The notes below the pieces were generated by a model. The model saw only the letters and a list, made by a program, of their open reading frames with translations. It was not told where the DNA came from and did no database searches. This document shows positions 41,498 through 48,276 of a stretch of 48,276 nucleotides of DNA, in pieces. Each line of letters begins with the position of its first letter. Positions within the stretch are counted from its first letter, which is position 1. Source of the stretch: Prevotella sp. (GTDB lineage Bacteria > Bacteroidota > Bacteroidia > Bacteroidales > Bacteroidaceae); assembly GCA_017470055.1 (NCBI GenBank), contig JAFUFD010000025.1:1-48276 (forward strand), in the 5' to 3' direction. The position numbers and the translations under genes are program-made.

Positions 41498-42256
41498 ATG
41501 GAAAGACTATTAGATAATAAGGTATGCATCATCACTGGTGCAGCACAGGGGATAGGCAAGGGCATTGCGGAGCGTTTTGCCGTTGATGGCGCTGTTGTCT
41601 ATGCCTGTGATTTGCGTGAAGGAAGCATGGACGACTGGGCAAAGGATTGTTCACAGCGGAATAATACCCGTGTGGTTCCTATGTATTTCGACGTATCGGA
41701 GGCGGTGGCAGTCAAGAATGCCTTGATGAGCATCTTCAAGGCTGAGAAGCGTATTGACGCATTGGTGAACAATGCAGGTGTGGTGTTCAATAAGAAGATT
41801 GGTATGATTGTGCGTCAAGAAACCGAACTGATGTTCCGCATCAACGTGATTGCTGTCATCGAATTGGTGCAGTTTTGTTCACGTTTAATGGCACGTACTG
41901 GTGGTGGTTCCATCGTGAATATCGCATCAGTGACGGCTGTGCTTGGTTCGCCTGGCCAGTCTGCCTATTCGGCCACGAAGGGGGCTATCATCTCCTTTAC
42001 CAAATCTGCCGCCAAGGAATTGGCTCCGCAGGGTATCCGTGTGAATGCAGTAGCACCGGGCATTGTTAAGACAGAGCGTTTTGCGGAACTTTACGAGAGT
42101 GACGGGGCGAAGATAGACCAGCGTATATCACGCATAGGACTGGGACGGCTTGGAACACCAGAGGATATTGCCAATGCCTGTGCATTTTTAGCATCTGACA
42201 GAGCAAGTTATATCTCTGGTGAGATATTAGGCGTTAACGGATGTGCGTCGATTTAG
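41498..42256 (+). CDS. SDR-family oxidoreductase 2 (3-oxoacyl-ACP reductase-like)
   Basis: This is a second 252-residue SDR, with TGAAQGIGKGIAERF, VNNAGV, IVNIASVTAVLG, YSATKGAIISFTKSAAKEL and FLASDRASYISGEILGVNG. It is closer to FabG in its pattern than the first SDR. A gap of 30 bases with AGTTCATAATTC repeats separates the two. Two reductases in one short cluster suggest either stereochemically different steps or different substrates. Confidence 0.9.
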   Translation: MERLLDNKVCIITGAAQGIGKGIAERFAVDGAVVYACDLREGSMDDWAKDCSQRNNTRVVPMYFDVSEAVAVKNALMSIFKAEKRIDALVNNAGVVFNKKIGMIVRQETELMFRINVIAVIELVQFCSRLMARTGGGSIVNIASVTAVLGSPGQSAYSATKGAIISFTKSAAKELAPQGIRVNAVAPGIVKTERFAELYESDGAKIDQRISRIGLGRLGTPEDIANACAFLASDRASYISGEILGVNGCASI

Positions 42257-42283
42257 TTCATAATTCATAGTTCATAGTTGAAG

Positions 42284-43687
42284 ATGATATTGAATCTGGA
42301 TAAGTGGTCGCGAGAAGCAGTTGCTGCTATTGACTCGCAGGGACAGCAACTGACTTATGGTGAGTTGAGGGACTTTGCTGAACAGGTGAAACATCTGATG
42401 CCTTCACGTTCATTAGTGTTCCTGTTAGTGGAGAATAATGTGGGTGGTATTGCCTGGACGATAGGGGATATCTGTGCCAGAAACGTACCGCTGATATTGA
42501 ATGCCCATTTAGACGAGGGCTTATATACGAGTCTGTATGACTTGTATCAGCCCCCATATATTTGTGTGCCAGAGGCAATGGCAGACAAGTATGATTTTGA
42601 GAAGGTCATTACTTGTTATGGATATACACTGATGAAGACAGGAAATGAAGCATGCCCGATGAACGAAGAACTGTCACACCTGCTGCCAACATCAGGCAGT
42701 ACGGGCAGTCCGAAACTCGTGCGTCATAAGTATGCGAACATCGAGGCTGCGGCACTGAATATCTCCACATTCTTTGAACTGACAGAGAAAGATCGTCCAC
42801 TAATGGTCCTGCCATTATATTACACCATGGGGTTATCGATGGTGTTCAGTCATTTCTACGTAGGTGCGACGGTACTTATCACGAACCTCAGCATGACGGA
42901 CCGTAACTTCTGGAAGTTCATTAAAGAAGAGAAGGCGACGAGCTTCACAGGCGTTCCCTATAGTTTTGAGATATTGAACATGATGCGCTTCTTCCGTATG
43001 GATCTGCCTGACTTGACACTGCTAACGCAGGGTGGAGGACGAATGCCTAAAGAACTGAACTTGAAGTTTGCAGAGTTCTGCCGTGATAATGACAAGCAAT
43101 GGATTGCCACTTACGGACAGTCGGAGTGTACGGCACGAATGGCATGGTTGCCCTCGAAGTGGGCAATAGAGAAGGTCGGTAGTATTGGTATCGCTGTACC
43201 CAACGCAGAACTCTCACTCATTGACATGGATGGTAATCCCATCACTACGCCGAATACGGAGGGCGAGATGTGTTATCGTGGCAAGAACGTGACGATGGGC
43301 TATGCTCGTAGTCGTGAGGACTTACTATTAGGAGATAAGCGTCATGGTTTTATTCGTACAGGCGACTTGGCTTATTTTGATGAAGACGGTTGTTATTATA
43401 TTGTTGGTCGTATGGGGCGTTTCCTGAAACTCTTTGGTATGCGTGTCGGGCTCGATGAATGTGAACGTATCGTCAAAGGTAAATTCTCTGGATTAGAATG
43501 TGCCTGTGTCGGAACAGATGAGAAGATGCTTGTCTATCTGACGGATGAGAATTATAAGGAACAAGTAAAAGAAGAACTTGTTAACCGTCTAAAACTTGTT
43601 GCCTCTTCTTTTGAGGTTCGAATCATTGATGAGATCCCAAAGAACGAAGCCGGCAAAACACTTTACGCAAAATTAGAGACCAAATAG
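42284..43687 (+). CDS. AMP-dependent acyl ligase
   Basis: The 467-residue (from the ATG; a TTG two codons upstream is possible) ANL-superfamily adenylating enzyme has the P-loop TSGSTGSPK (136-144), TYGQSEC, GEMCYRGKNVTMGY, FIRTGDLAYFDEDG and a C-terminal catalytic lysine in NEAGKTLYAK. It should activate a small carboxylic acid and load it on one of the flanking carrier proteins. It is shorter than typical acetyl-CoA synthetases. Confidence 0.88.
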   Translation: MILNLDKWSREAVAAIDSQGQQLTYGELRDFAEQVKHLMPSRSLVFLLVENNVGGIAWTIGDICARNVPLILNAHLDEGLYTSLYDLYQPPYICVPEAMADKYDFEKVITCYGYTLMKTGNEACPMNEELSHLLPTSGSTGSPKLVRHKYANIEAAALNISTFFELTEKDRPLMVLPLYYTMGLSMVFSHFYVGATVLITNLSMTDRNFWKFIKEEKATSFTGVPYSFEILNMMRFFRMDLPDLTLLTQGGGRMPKELNLKFAEFCRDNDKQWIATYGQSECTARMAWLPSKWAIEKVGSIGIAVPNAELSLIDMDGNPITTPNTEGEMCYRGKNVTMGYARSREDLLLGDKRHGFIRTGDLAYFDEDGCYYIVGRMGRFLKLFGMRVGLDECERIVKGKFSGLECACVGTDEKMLVYLTDENYKEQVKEELVNRLKLVASSFEVRIIDEIPKNEAGKTLYAKLETK

Positions 43688-43870
43688 ACCACGGATCTAA
43701 CAGATACCCTTGTAATCCGTTCAATCCGAGTAATCCGTGTTCAACAAAACACATTATCAGAGGTAAGTATTTCTGTGCTTTCTGTGCTTTCTGCGGGACA
43801 TCATTAATCTGTGTTATCTGTGCGATCTGTGTGACATAAATAAAAAACAAATAAATCAGTGTGAAATAAA
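43688..43870. repeat. GTG-rich short repeats between the ligase and ACP 2 genes
   Basis: The gap holds degenerate repeats of the forms AATCCGTGTT, TCTGTGCTTTCTGTGC and TCTGTGTTATCTGTGCGATC. Related runs occur at 22895-22925 (TTCGTGCAATTCGTGTTCG). There is no gene or clear terminator. Confidence 0.6.
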
Positions 43871-44110
43871 ATGGAGAATTTAGAAAAGTACAACAACGCG
43901 TTTGTTGAAGTGTTTGGAGCAAAAGTAGAAGAATTAAACGATGACTATTCGAAGGATAATGTCGGTGAGTGGGATTCTGTCCATCAACTGACATTGATCT
44001 CCATCTTCGAGGAAGCCTTTGACATCATGTTCGACCCCGAAGACATTATGGAGATGACCTCTTATGCCAAAGGCAAGGAGCTCCTTGCCAAGTATGACGT
44101 AACCCTTTAA
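43871..44110 (+). CDS. Acyl carrier protein 2
   Basis: The 79-residue acidic protein has EWDSVHQLTLI, with the phosphopantetheine serine in a canonical D-S context, and a typical helix pattern. It lies between the ligase and KAS III genes. Having two carrier proteins suggests separate loading and condensation steps. Confidence 0.9.
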   Translation: MENLEKYNNAFVEVFGAKVEELNDDYSKDNVGEWDSVHQLTLISIFEEAFDIMFDPEDIMEMTSYAKGKELLAKYDVTL

Positions 44111-44146
44111 TTCTCAATTTTCAATTATCAATTTTCAATTTGAGAA

Positions 44147-45205
44147 ATGGCTCGTTGGGAAATAAAAAACGTAAACATTGCCGGTGTGTCGATGGCTGTG
44201 CCTGAGCATACGGTGAAGACGGCAGAGATAGACCTGTTTACACAGGAAGAGGCTGATGTGTTCGACAAGACGGTCGGAATCAAATCAAGGCACATCGCTC
44301 CAGATACCATGTGTGCATCGGACATGTGTCAGGCTGCAGGTGAGAAATTGTTAGAAGAACTTGGCTGGGAGAAGGAGAGTATTAACGCACTGATATTTGA
44401 GTCTGTGACAGGTGACTACCGCACACCTCCAACCTCCTGTCTCTTGCAATACCGGATGGGACTGAGCGAGGACTGCTTTTGTGTGGATATCCCCATGGGC
44501 TGTTGTGGGTGTATGTATGCCTTCACGGTTGCTGGTAACCTGCTGACTACAGGACAGATCAAGCGTGCATTGGTTCTGGTAGGTGATACCGCCCTCAGGA
44601 TGGGCTCGATGAAGGATAAGAGCCGCGTGCCCTTGTTTGGTGACGGAGGCACAGCGCTTGCGTTGGAGTATGATGAGACAGCCAATGACATCATTATTGA
44701 CTTCCATACCTTAGGTAAAGGGTATGAGGCTCTAATGACTCCTCACGGAGGATTTCGCCATCCAGCCACTCCAGAGAGTTTCGAGTATGAGGACTTTGGC
44801 AATGGCATTGTACGTGCCCCAATCCATACGATGATTAACGGAATGAACGTCTTCTCGTTTGCCATTAGTCGGCCTCCGAAGAGCGTGGAACAGTTTATGG
44901 CAGACTATAACATCGACAGGAATACGGACATAGACTATTTCCTGATTCACCAGGCGAACAAGATGATTGTCGACAGGGTAGTGAAAAAGCTGAAGCTGCC
45001 CGTGGAGAAGTGCCCCTACAACCTCGAGGAGTTCGGCAACCTGGGCGGTGCCAGCATCCCCTCGCTGATGGTGACGCGAATAGCAGACAAGCTGCGCAAG
45101 GAGCCCACCACCATCCTCGGCTCAAGCTTCGGCCTCGGTCTCAGCTGGGGCACCATGCTGCTGAAGACGAAGCCGATGGTGGTGCCAGAGATGATCATTA
45201 TGTAG
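44147..45205 (+). CDS. 3-oxoacyl-ACP synthase III-like (KAS III)
   Basis: The 352-residue thiolase-fold enzyme has the nucleophile C119 in DIPMGCCGCMYAF. A catalytic histidine lies in FLIHQANKMIVDRV and an asparagine in EEFGNLGGASIPSL. It would condense an acyl-CoA or acyl-ACP with malonyl-ACP to start a short acyl chain. The last third of the gene is much richer in G+C, with C- or G-ending codons, than the first part, suggesting recombination within the gene. Confidence 0.9.
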   Translation: MARWEIKNVNIAGVSMAVPEHTVKTAEIDLFTQEEADVFDKTVGIKSRHIAPDTMCASDMCQAAGEKLLEELGWEKESINALIFESVTGDYRTPPTSCLLQYRMGLSEDCFCVDIPMGCCGCMYAFTVAGNLLTTGQIKRALVLVGDTALRMGSMKDKSRVPLFGDGGTALALEYDETANDIIIDFHTLGKGYEALMTPHGGFRHPATPESFEYEDFGNGIVRAPIHTMINGMNVFSFAISRPPKSVEQFMADYNIDRNTDIDYFLIHQANKMIVDRVVKKLKLPVEKCPYNLEEFGNLGGASIPSLMVTRIADKLRKEPTTILGSSFGLGLSWGTMLLKTKPMVVPEMIIM

Positions 45206-45535
45206 CTTTCGTGTTTTTTCCTTGTACATTTTGTGCTTTCGCAAAATATTTGTAACGATGTCCCGCAAAACTTGATGGCATACAGAAATTACTATGCCAA
45301 AGGTCATGCATCAGTTTTGGTGTGTATTAAGACGGCTCCAGGGATGAGTGCCCATCGGAATTCACAGCGGCTTACGGCCAAAGACGCCTTTACCTCACGG
45401 ACGGACTTGAAGATAGAGTACAAGACGAACGTGGCATTCTAATAGTTAGCCAGATATAATACATTTTTTTCTATACACAGGTGAACATCGAAAGTGTTCA
45501 CCCTTTGAGATTTTGAATTAAATCAATTATAAATT
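45206..45535. other. Gap of 330 bases without a convincing gene
   Basis: A frame of 69 codons (45233-45442) is present but shows no recognisable pattern. Its end (SRTDLKIEYKTNVAF) could be a leftover C-terminus of a lost gene. The stretch is flanked by GTG-rich repeats at its left side. A short palindrome, GGTGAACATCG...CGAAAGTGTTCACC (45480-45503), precedes the next gene. Confidence 0.4.
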
Positions 45536-46159
45536 ATGAGTGAAATACGTTACCGTTTGGCAAAGCCGAGCGATGCAAAAGAGATTGCTAATGTTCATTG
45601 GCATGTAAGGGATCGGTATAATGAAGGAATCGCTTTAGCATTAGGGAAAAAATACATTGAAGCTTATTACAGAATTGTGTTGAACGATCCGTGGGAAGTG
45701 GTAGTGTGTGCTGTTAATTTAGAAGATAGGATTGTTGGTTTTACAAGCACCTCCATGGATGCTAAGAAGAGGTTTAATAATATAAGAAATCATCGAATAA
45801 AATTAGCATTTGCTGCTATGAAGTCGTTAATCATCCATCCTTCCCTTATAAAGCAAGTATGGCTTAGATACAAATCATTAGGTGATGCAAAAAGTAGTGT
45901 AAAGTTTGTTAATACAGAAGGCGCACGAGGCGGATATTGGTGTTGGTTGAAAAGTGATGATAGCCTTAAATCATTTGAAATGAGCAATGTCAAGAATAAT
46001 ATTCTTAAAGAACTTGGGGTCAAAGAACTTTTCTTCGAAGTGGATAAATTTAACAAGGCGGTATATAAATTCCATTTAAAAGTTAATAAAGCAGAGCCAA
46101 TAGAGGAAATAACATTGCCAGATGGAAGAGAACGTGTGTTAATGAGAAAAAAGTTGTAA
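45536..46159 (+). CDS. GNAT-family N-acyltransferase
   Basis: The 207-residue protein starts YRLAKPSDAKEIANVHWHVR, typical for GNAT proteins. VVVCAVNLEDRIVGFTSTSM corresponds to the central strands. The middle part with YWCWLKSDDSLKSFEMSNVK is less typical. It is a candidate for moving the acyl group made by the preceding genes to a sugar amine. Confidence 0.7.
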   Translation: MSEIRYRLAKPSDAKEIANVHWHVRDRYNEGIALALGKKYIEAYYRIVLNDPWEVVVCAVNLEDRIVGFTSTSMDAKKRFNNIRNHRIKLAFAAMKSLIIHPSLIKQVWLRYKSLGDAKSSVKFVNTEGARGGYWCWLKSDDSLKSFEMSNVKNNILKELGVKELFFEVDKFNKAVYKFHLKVNKAEPIEEITLPDGRERVLMRKKL

Positions 46160-46324
46160 ATAATAGAAATGATAACATCCTCTATAGATTATTAGTGTTA
46201 GGATGTAATATGTAATTCGCATTCTGAAATGGTCAGTCACATATAGAAAAGCAAAGTGCAGTCTGATACCAACGCATTGAAAGTAAAAAAGTATTATCAG
46301 AAAAAGATATCTACGGGAAGGAAT

Positions 46325-46888
46325 ATGATTGAAAAACAGAAGGTTAAATATTTAAAACATTCGAAATGGTACTATCTATGGCAGATAGTTCTCTCTATTA
46401 TAACATTAAGAGTGTTTTATGATTACGCATACAAGTTTGCTTATTATGTGGTAAACCACACTATAGGGAAACATCTGGCAGAAATTGGTGAAGGAACAAA
46501 AATACATGCTACAGCATTCATTCGTCATGGTGAAAGGGTTAAAATTGGTAGTCATGGTTTGTTTAACCACAATAATGTGATTCAGGGTGGTAAGAATTCT
46601 GCAAGAGTCATTATTGGGGATTATGTCCAGACCGGTCCCAATGTGATGATTTTTGCATTTAATCATGGTACAGAGATGAGTGGTGTGCCGATGATAGAAC
46701 AGGATTATTATGAGGCAGATGTAGTGATAGAGGATGATGTGTGGATAGGTGCTTGTTCCGTCATTACTGCTGGTGTTCATATTGGAAAAGGATGTGTAAT
46801 CGGTGCTGGAAGTGTCGTAACCAAAGACATGCCTGAATATACCATCTGTGGTGGCATTCCTTGCAAGCCACTAAAAAAAAGGGAATAG
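46325..46888 (+). CDS. Left-handed beta-helix acyltransferase (WbbJ-like)
   Basis: The 187-residue hexapeptide-repeat acetyltransferase reads MIEKQKVKYLKHSKWYYLW from the chosen ATG, which follows a GGGAAGGA stretch. A GTG start 69 bases upstream is also open. The repeats include IGEGTKIHATAFI, VIIGDYVQTGPNVMI, FNHGTEM, VVIEDDVWIGACSVITAGVH and GKGCVIGAGSVVTKDMP. The family O-acetylates sugars. It is probably a decorating enzyme for the polysaccharide. The next gene starts after 1 base. Confidence 0.9.
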   Translation: MIEKQKVKYLKHSKWYYLWQIVLSIITLRVFYDYAYKFAYYVVNHTIGKHLAEIGEGTKIHATAFIRHGERVKIGSHGLFNHNNVIQGGKNSARVIIGDYVQTGPNVMIFAFNHGTEMSGVPMIEQDYYEADVVIEDDVWIGACSVITAGVHIGKGCVIGAGSVVTKDMPEYTICGGIPCKPLKKRE

Positions 46889-46889
46889 T

Positions 46890-48044
46890 ATGAAGAGCGT
46901 TTTGCTGCTTGAAGCATATTTGATTCAAACTCAGTCTATTGCAAAATCTTTGCATCAGGCTGGCTATCGAGTTATTTCTTTTTGTGAGGAGAAATACTCG
47001 TATGGCTATCATACAAAATATGTTGATGAAAAACATATCACAATTCCTTGTGAAGGGCATCAAGAAGAGTATTATCAATTGTTGTTGGATTTCTTGAAAA
47101 ACAATTCTGTTTCTGCAATTATTCCAATGAGTGATGAGTCGGCAAAAATGTTGGCTCAACATCAAGATGAGATATTCCGATACTCTGCTGTATCCTGTCC
47201 TCAGATTGACTCTTTTTTGAAGGGTTATGATAAGAACCAACTGATGAAAGTATGCGAGCGTTTGGGAGTAGGCCATCCACTAACCATTGATTTGTCTGAA
47301 ACATACGACTTAAAGAAGATGAGTTATCCTGCTATTATAAAGCCCAATATTACATCTGGTGGCAGAGGCATGAGAATCTTAGAAAATGAAGAAGAACTGA
47401 AGGCAATTATTCCTCAAACAATCAAAGAATATGGCAATTGCCACGTTCAGGAATATATACCACAAGGTGGCAGACAAATCAAGGTACAGTTGCTTATAGA
47501 TAGGAAAAACAGTTTGGTCTGTTCTTCTGTGATGCAGAAAACGAGATGGTATCCAGTAAAAGGAGGTAGTAGTTGTTGTAATATTACGATAGAAGAACCT
47601 GAATTAGTAAAGGCTTGCTTTTCTATATTGCAGGAACTGAATTGGCATGGTTTTGCTGACTTTGATGTGATAGAAGATCCACGTGATGAAACACTGAAAA
47701 TAATGGAAATAAACCCACGTGTACCAGCATGCATCAAAAGTGCAATAGTTTCTGGCATAAACTGGGGTGAGATTATTGTTAATGATATACTCTATCAACC
47801 TCAGAAGAACTATGATTATGATCCAGGACATGTACTTCGTTTCTTGGGCTTTGATACCCTATGGTTCCTGAAATCAAAGGATAGACATCATACGTATCCG
47901 TCATGGTATTCATTCTTTGGTAGGAAAGTCCATTATCAGGATTTGGATTGGACTGATTTGGGATCGTTCTTCTGGGGAAGTTACGGGAATATAAGAAAAT
48001 TGTTCAGTTCGGATTTTAGGAAATCGAAATCTGGGTTAAACTAA
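46890..48044 (+). CDS. ATP-grasp ligase
   Basis: The 384-residue protein has an N-terminal pre-ATP-grasp Rossmann part (VLLLEAYLIQTQSIAKSLHQ) and an ATP-grasp core with PAIIKPNITSGGRGMRIL, VQEYIPQGGRQIKVQ, GFADFDVIEDPRDETLKIME and INPRVPACIKSAI. Such enzymes form amide or peptide bonds using ATP. A role in adding an amino acid or other acid to a sugar of the polymer is inferred. The stop codon is 2 bases before the probable insertion-sequence end. Confidence 0.85.
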   Translation: MKSVLLLEAYLIQTQSIAKSLHQAGYRVISFCEEKYSYGYHTKYVDEKHITIPCEGHQEEYYQLLLDFLKNNSVSAIIPMSDESAKMLAQHQDEIFRYSAVSCPQIDSFLKGYDKNQLMKVCERLGVGHPLTIDLSETYDLKKMSYPAIIKPNITSGGRGMRILENEEELKAIIPQTIKEYGNCHVQEYIPQGGRQIKVQLLIDRKNSLVCSSVMQKTRWYPVKGGSSCCNITIEEPELVKACFSILQELNWHGFADFDVIEDPRDETLKIMEINPRVPACIKSAIVSGINWGEIIVNDILYQPQKNYDYDPGHVLRFLGFDTLWFLKSKDRHHTYPSWYSFFGRKVHYQDLDWTDLGSFFWGSYGNIRKLFSSDFRKSKSGLN

Positions 48045-48089
48045 TGGTAAACGACCATTTTAGCGTAAGGTCATTCAAAATATAATATG

Positions 48090-48097
48090 TACTTTTG
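48090..48097 (+). promoter_or_regulatory. -7 box within the probable insertion sequence
   Basis: TACTTTTG followed by C matches TAnnTTTG, 23 bases before the ATG at 48121. Confidence 0.45.
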
Positions 48098-48120
48098 CCT
48101 CCGTTTAATTTTTCAAAATT

Positions 48121-48174
48121 ATGGAGTCAAGAGAAGTAAGCATCCAACCCCTTTTTAGGTGGTCTAATATATAG
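48121..48174 (+). CDS. Possible 17-residue leader peptide
   Basis: The small frame reads MESREVSIQPLFRWSNI and stops. It has a good -7 box upstream and a second one (TACCTTTG, 48179-48186) downstream, before the next gene. It could be a leader peptide of the insertion sequence or chance. Confidence 0.25.
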   Translation: MESREVSIQPLFRWSNI

Positions 48175-48212
48175 TTATTACCTTTGTGCCATTAATTCTA
48201 AAAACATAAGTT

Positions 48213-48276
48213 ATGGCAATAAGTAGTAAAGACATTGAAATCCTGTGGAAACGGTACTCTGAGGAAGGTAGTAAAA
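48213..48276 (+). CDS. Partial gene, probable IS66 accessory protein
   Basis: Only the first 21 codons are visible (MAISSKDIEILWKRYSEEGS). The pattern resembles the start of small IS66 TnpA-type proteins. A -7 box (48179-48186) lies 26 bases upstream. Confidence 0.45.
   Translation, partial: MAISSKDIEILWKRYSEEGSK

Larger units (their letters stand above)
48047..48276 (+). mobile_element. Left end of a probable IS66-family element (partial)
   Basis: GTAAACGACCATTTTAGCG begins 2 bases after the ATP-grasp stop. IS66 elements start with GTAA. The following gene start (MAISSKDIEILWKRYSEEGS) resembles the small IS66 accessory protein of Bacteroidetes elements. The right end lies outside the window, so the family cannot be proven. 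Confidence 0.45.

Noticed and set aside
45233-45442. A 69-codon frame after the KAS III gene
   Set aside because: There is no promoter, no domain and an unusual composition. It is kept only as a possible remnant of a lost gene.

Overview
The window looks like chromosomal DNA of a Prevotella/Segatella-type member of the Bacteroidales. The evidence is Bacteroidetes promoters (TAnnTTTG at -7), a UpxY-type NusG paralogue, a set of amidase, smalltalk, HU-like, DUF4248 and VirE/primase genes, and a secreted protein with the short C-terminal YDLQGR-type tail common in Prevotella. Lineage is inferred from gene content only.

Layout. (1) 324-3788: mfd, the transcription-repair coupling factor, carrying three in-frame copies of one 75-bp palindromic element. 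(2) 5011-9958: upxY, a Wza-like export protein, a Wzz-like chain-length regulator and rfbC, which begins a polysaccharide locus. (3) 11043-15499, minus strand: amidase, smalltalk, HU-like, DUF4248, primase/VirE and one unknown gene. (4) 16436-20054: a YafQ-type toxin-antitoxin pair, an unknown gene and an AAA/DUF4143 ATPase. (5) 20560-23240: a degraded zone with gene remnants, a small membrane protein, a Cas2-like plus GIY-YIG fusion and small unknown genes. (6) 23328-48044: a plus-strand surface-polysaccharide operon. It holds nagB, pseB, pseC, an aldo/keto reductase, pseF, a glutamate-semialdehyde-type aminotransferase, two GNATs, pseI, two secreted proteins (one sialidase-like), wzx, wzy, two glycosyltransferases, a serine hydrolase, a six-gene acyl-carrier pathway, a GNAT, a hexapeptide acyltransferase and an ATP-grasp ligase. 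(7) 48047-end: the left end of a probable IS66-family element.

How the genes work together. Regions 2 and 6 together encode antitermination (UpxY), nucleotide-sugar supply (RfbC, NagB, Pse enzymes), repeat-unit assembly (glycosyltransferases), flipping (Wzx), polymerisation (Wzy), length control (Wzz) and export (Wza). The polymer very probably contains a pseudaminic-acid-type nonulosonic acid. The ACP, reductase, ligase and KAS III genes, with nearby acyltransferases, suggest a custom acyl group is added to a sugar. A PseG hydrolase and an initiating phosphoglycosyl transferase are not found in the window.

The intergenic DNA is the most unusual part. At least thirteen copies, some partial, of a roughly 200-300-bp composite palindromic repeat fill the gaps between 1 and 20.4 kb. 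They bracket most coding islands with the same repeat end always facing the genes. A conserved hairpin and promoter module sits between that end and the gene start. A separate family of 75-bp elements occurs inside mfd and, in partial form, in rfbC and the primase gene.
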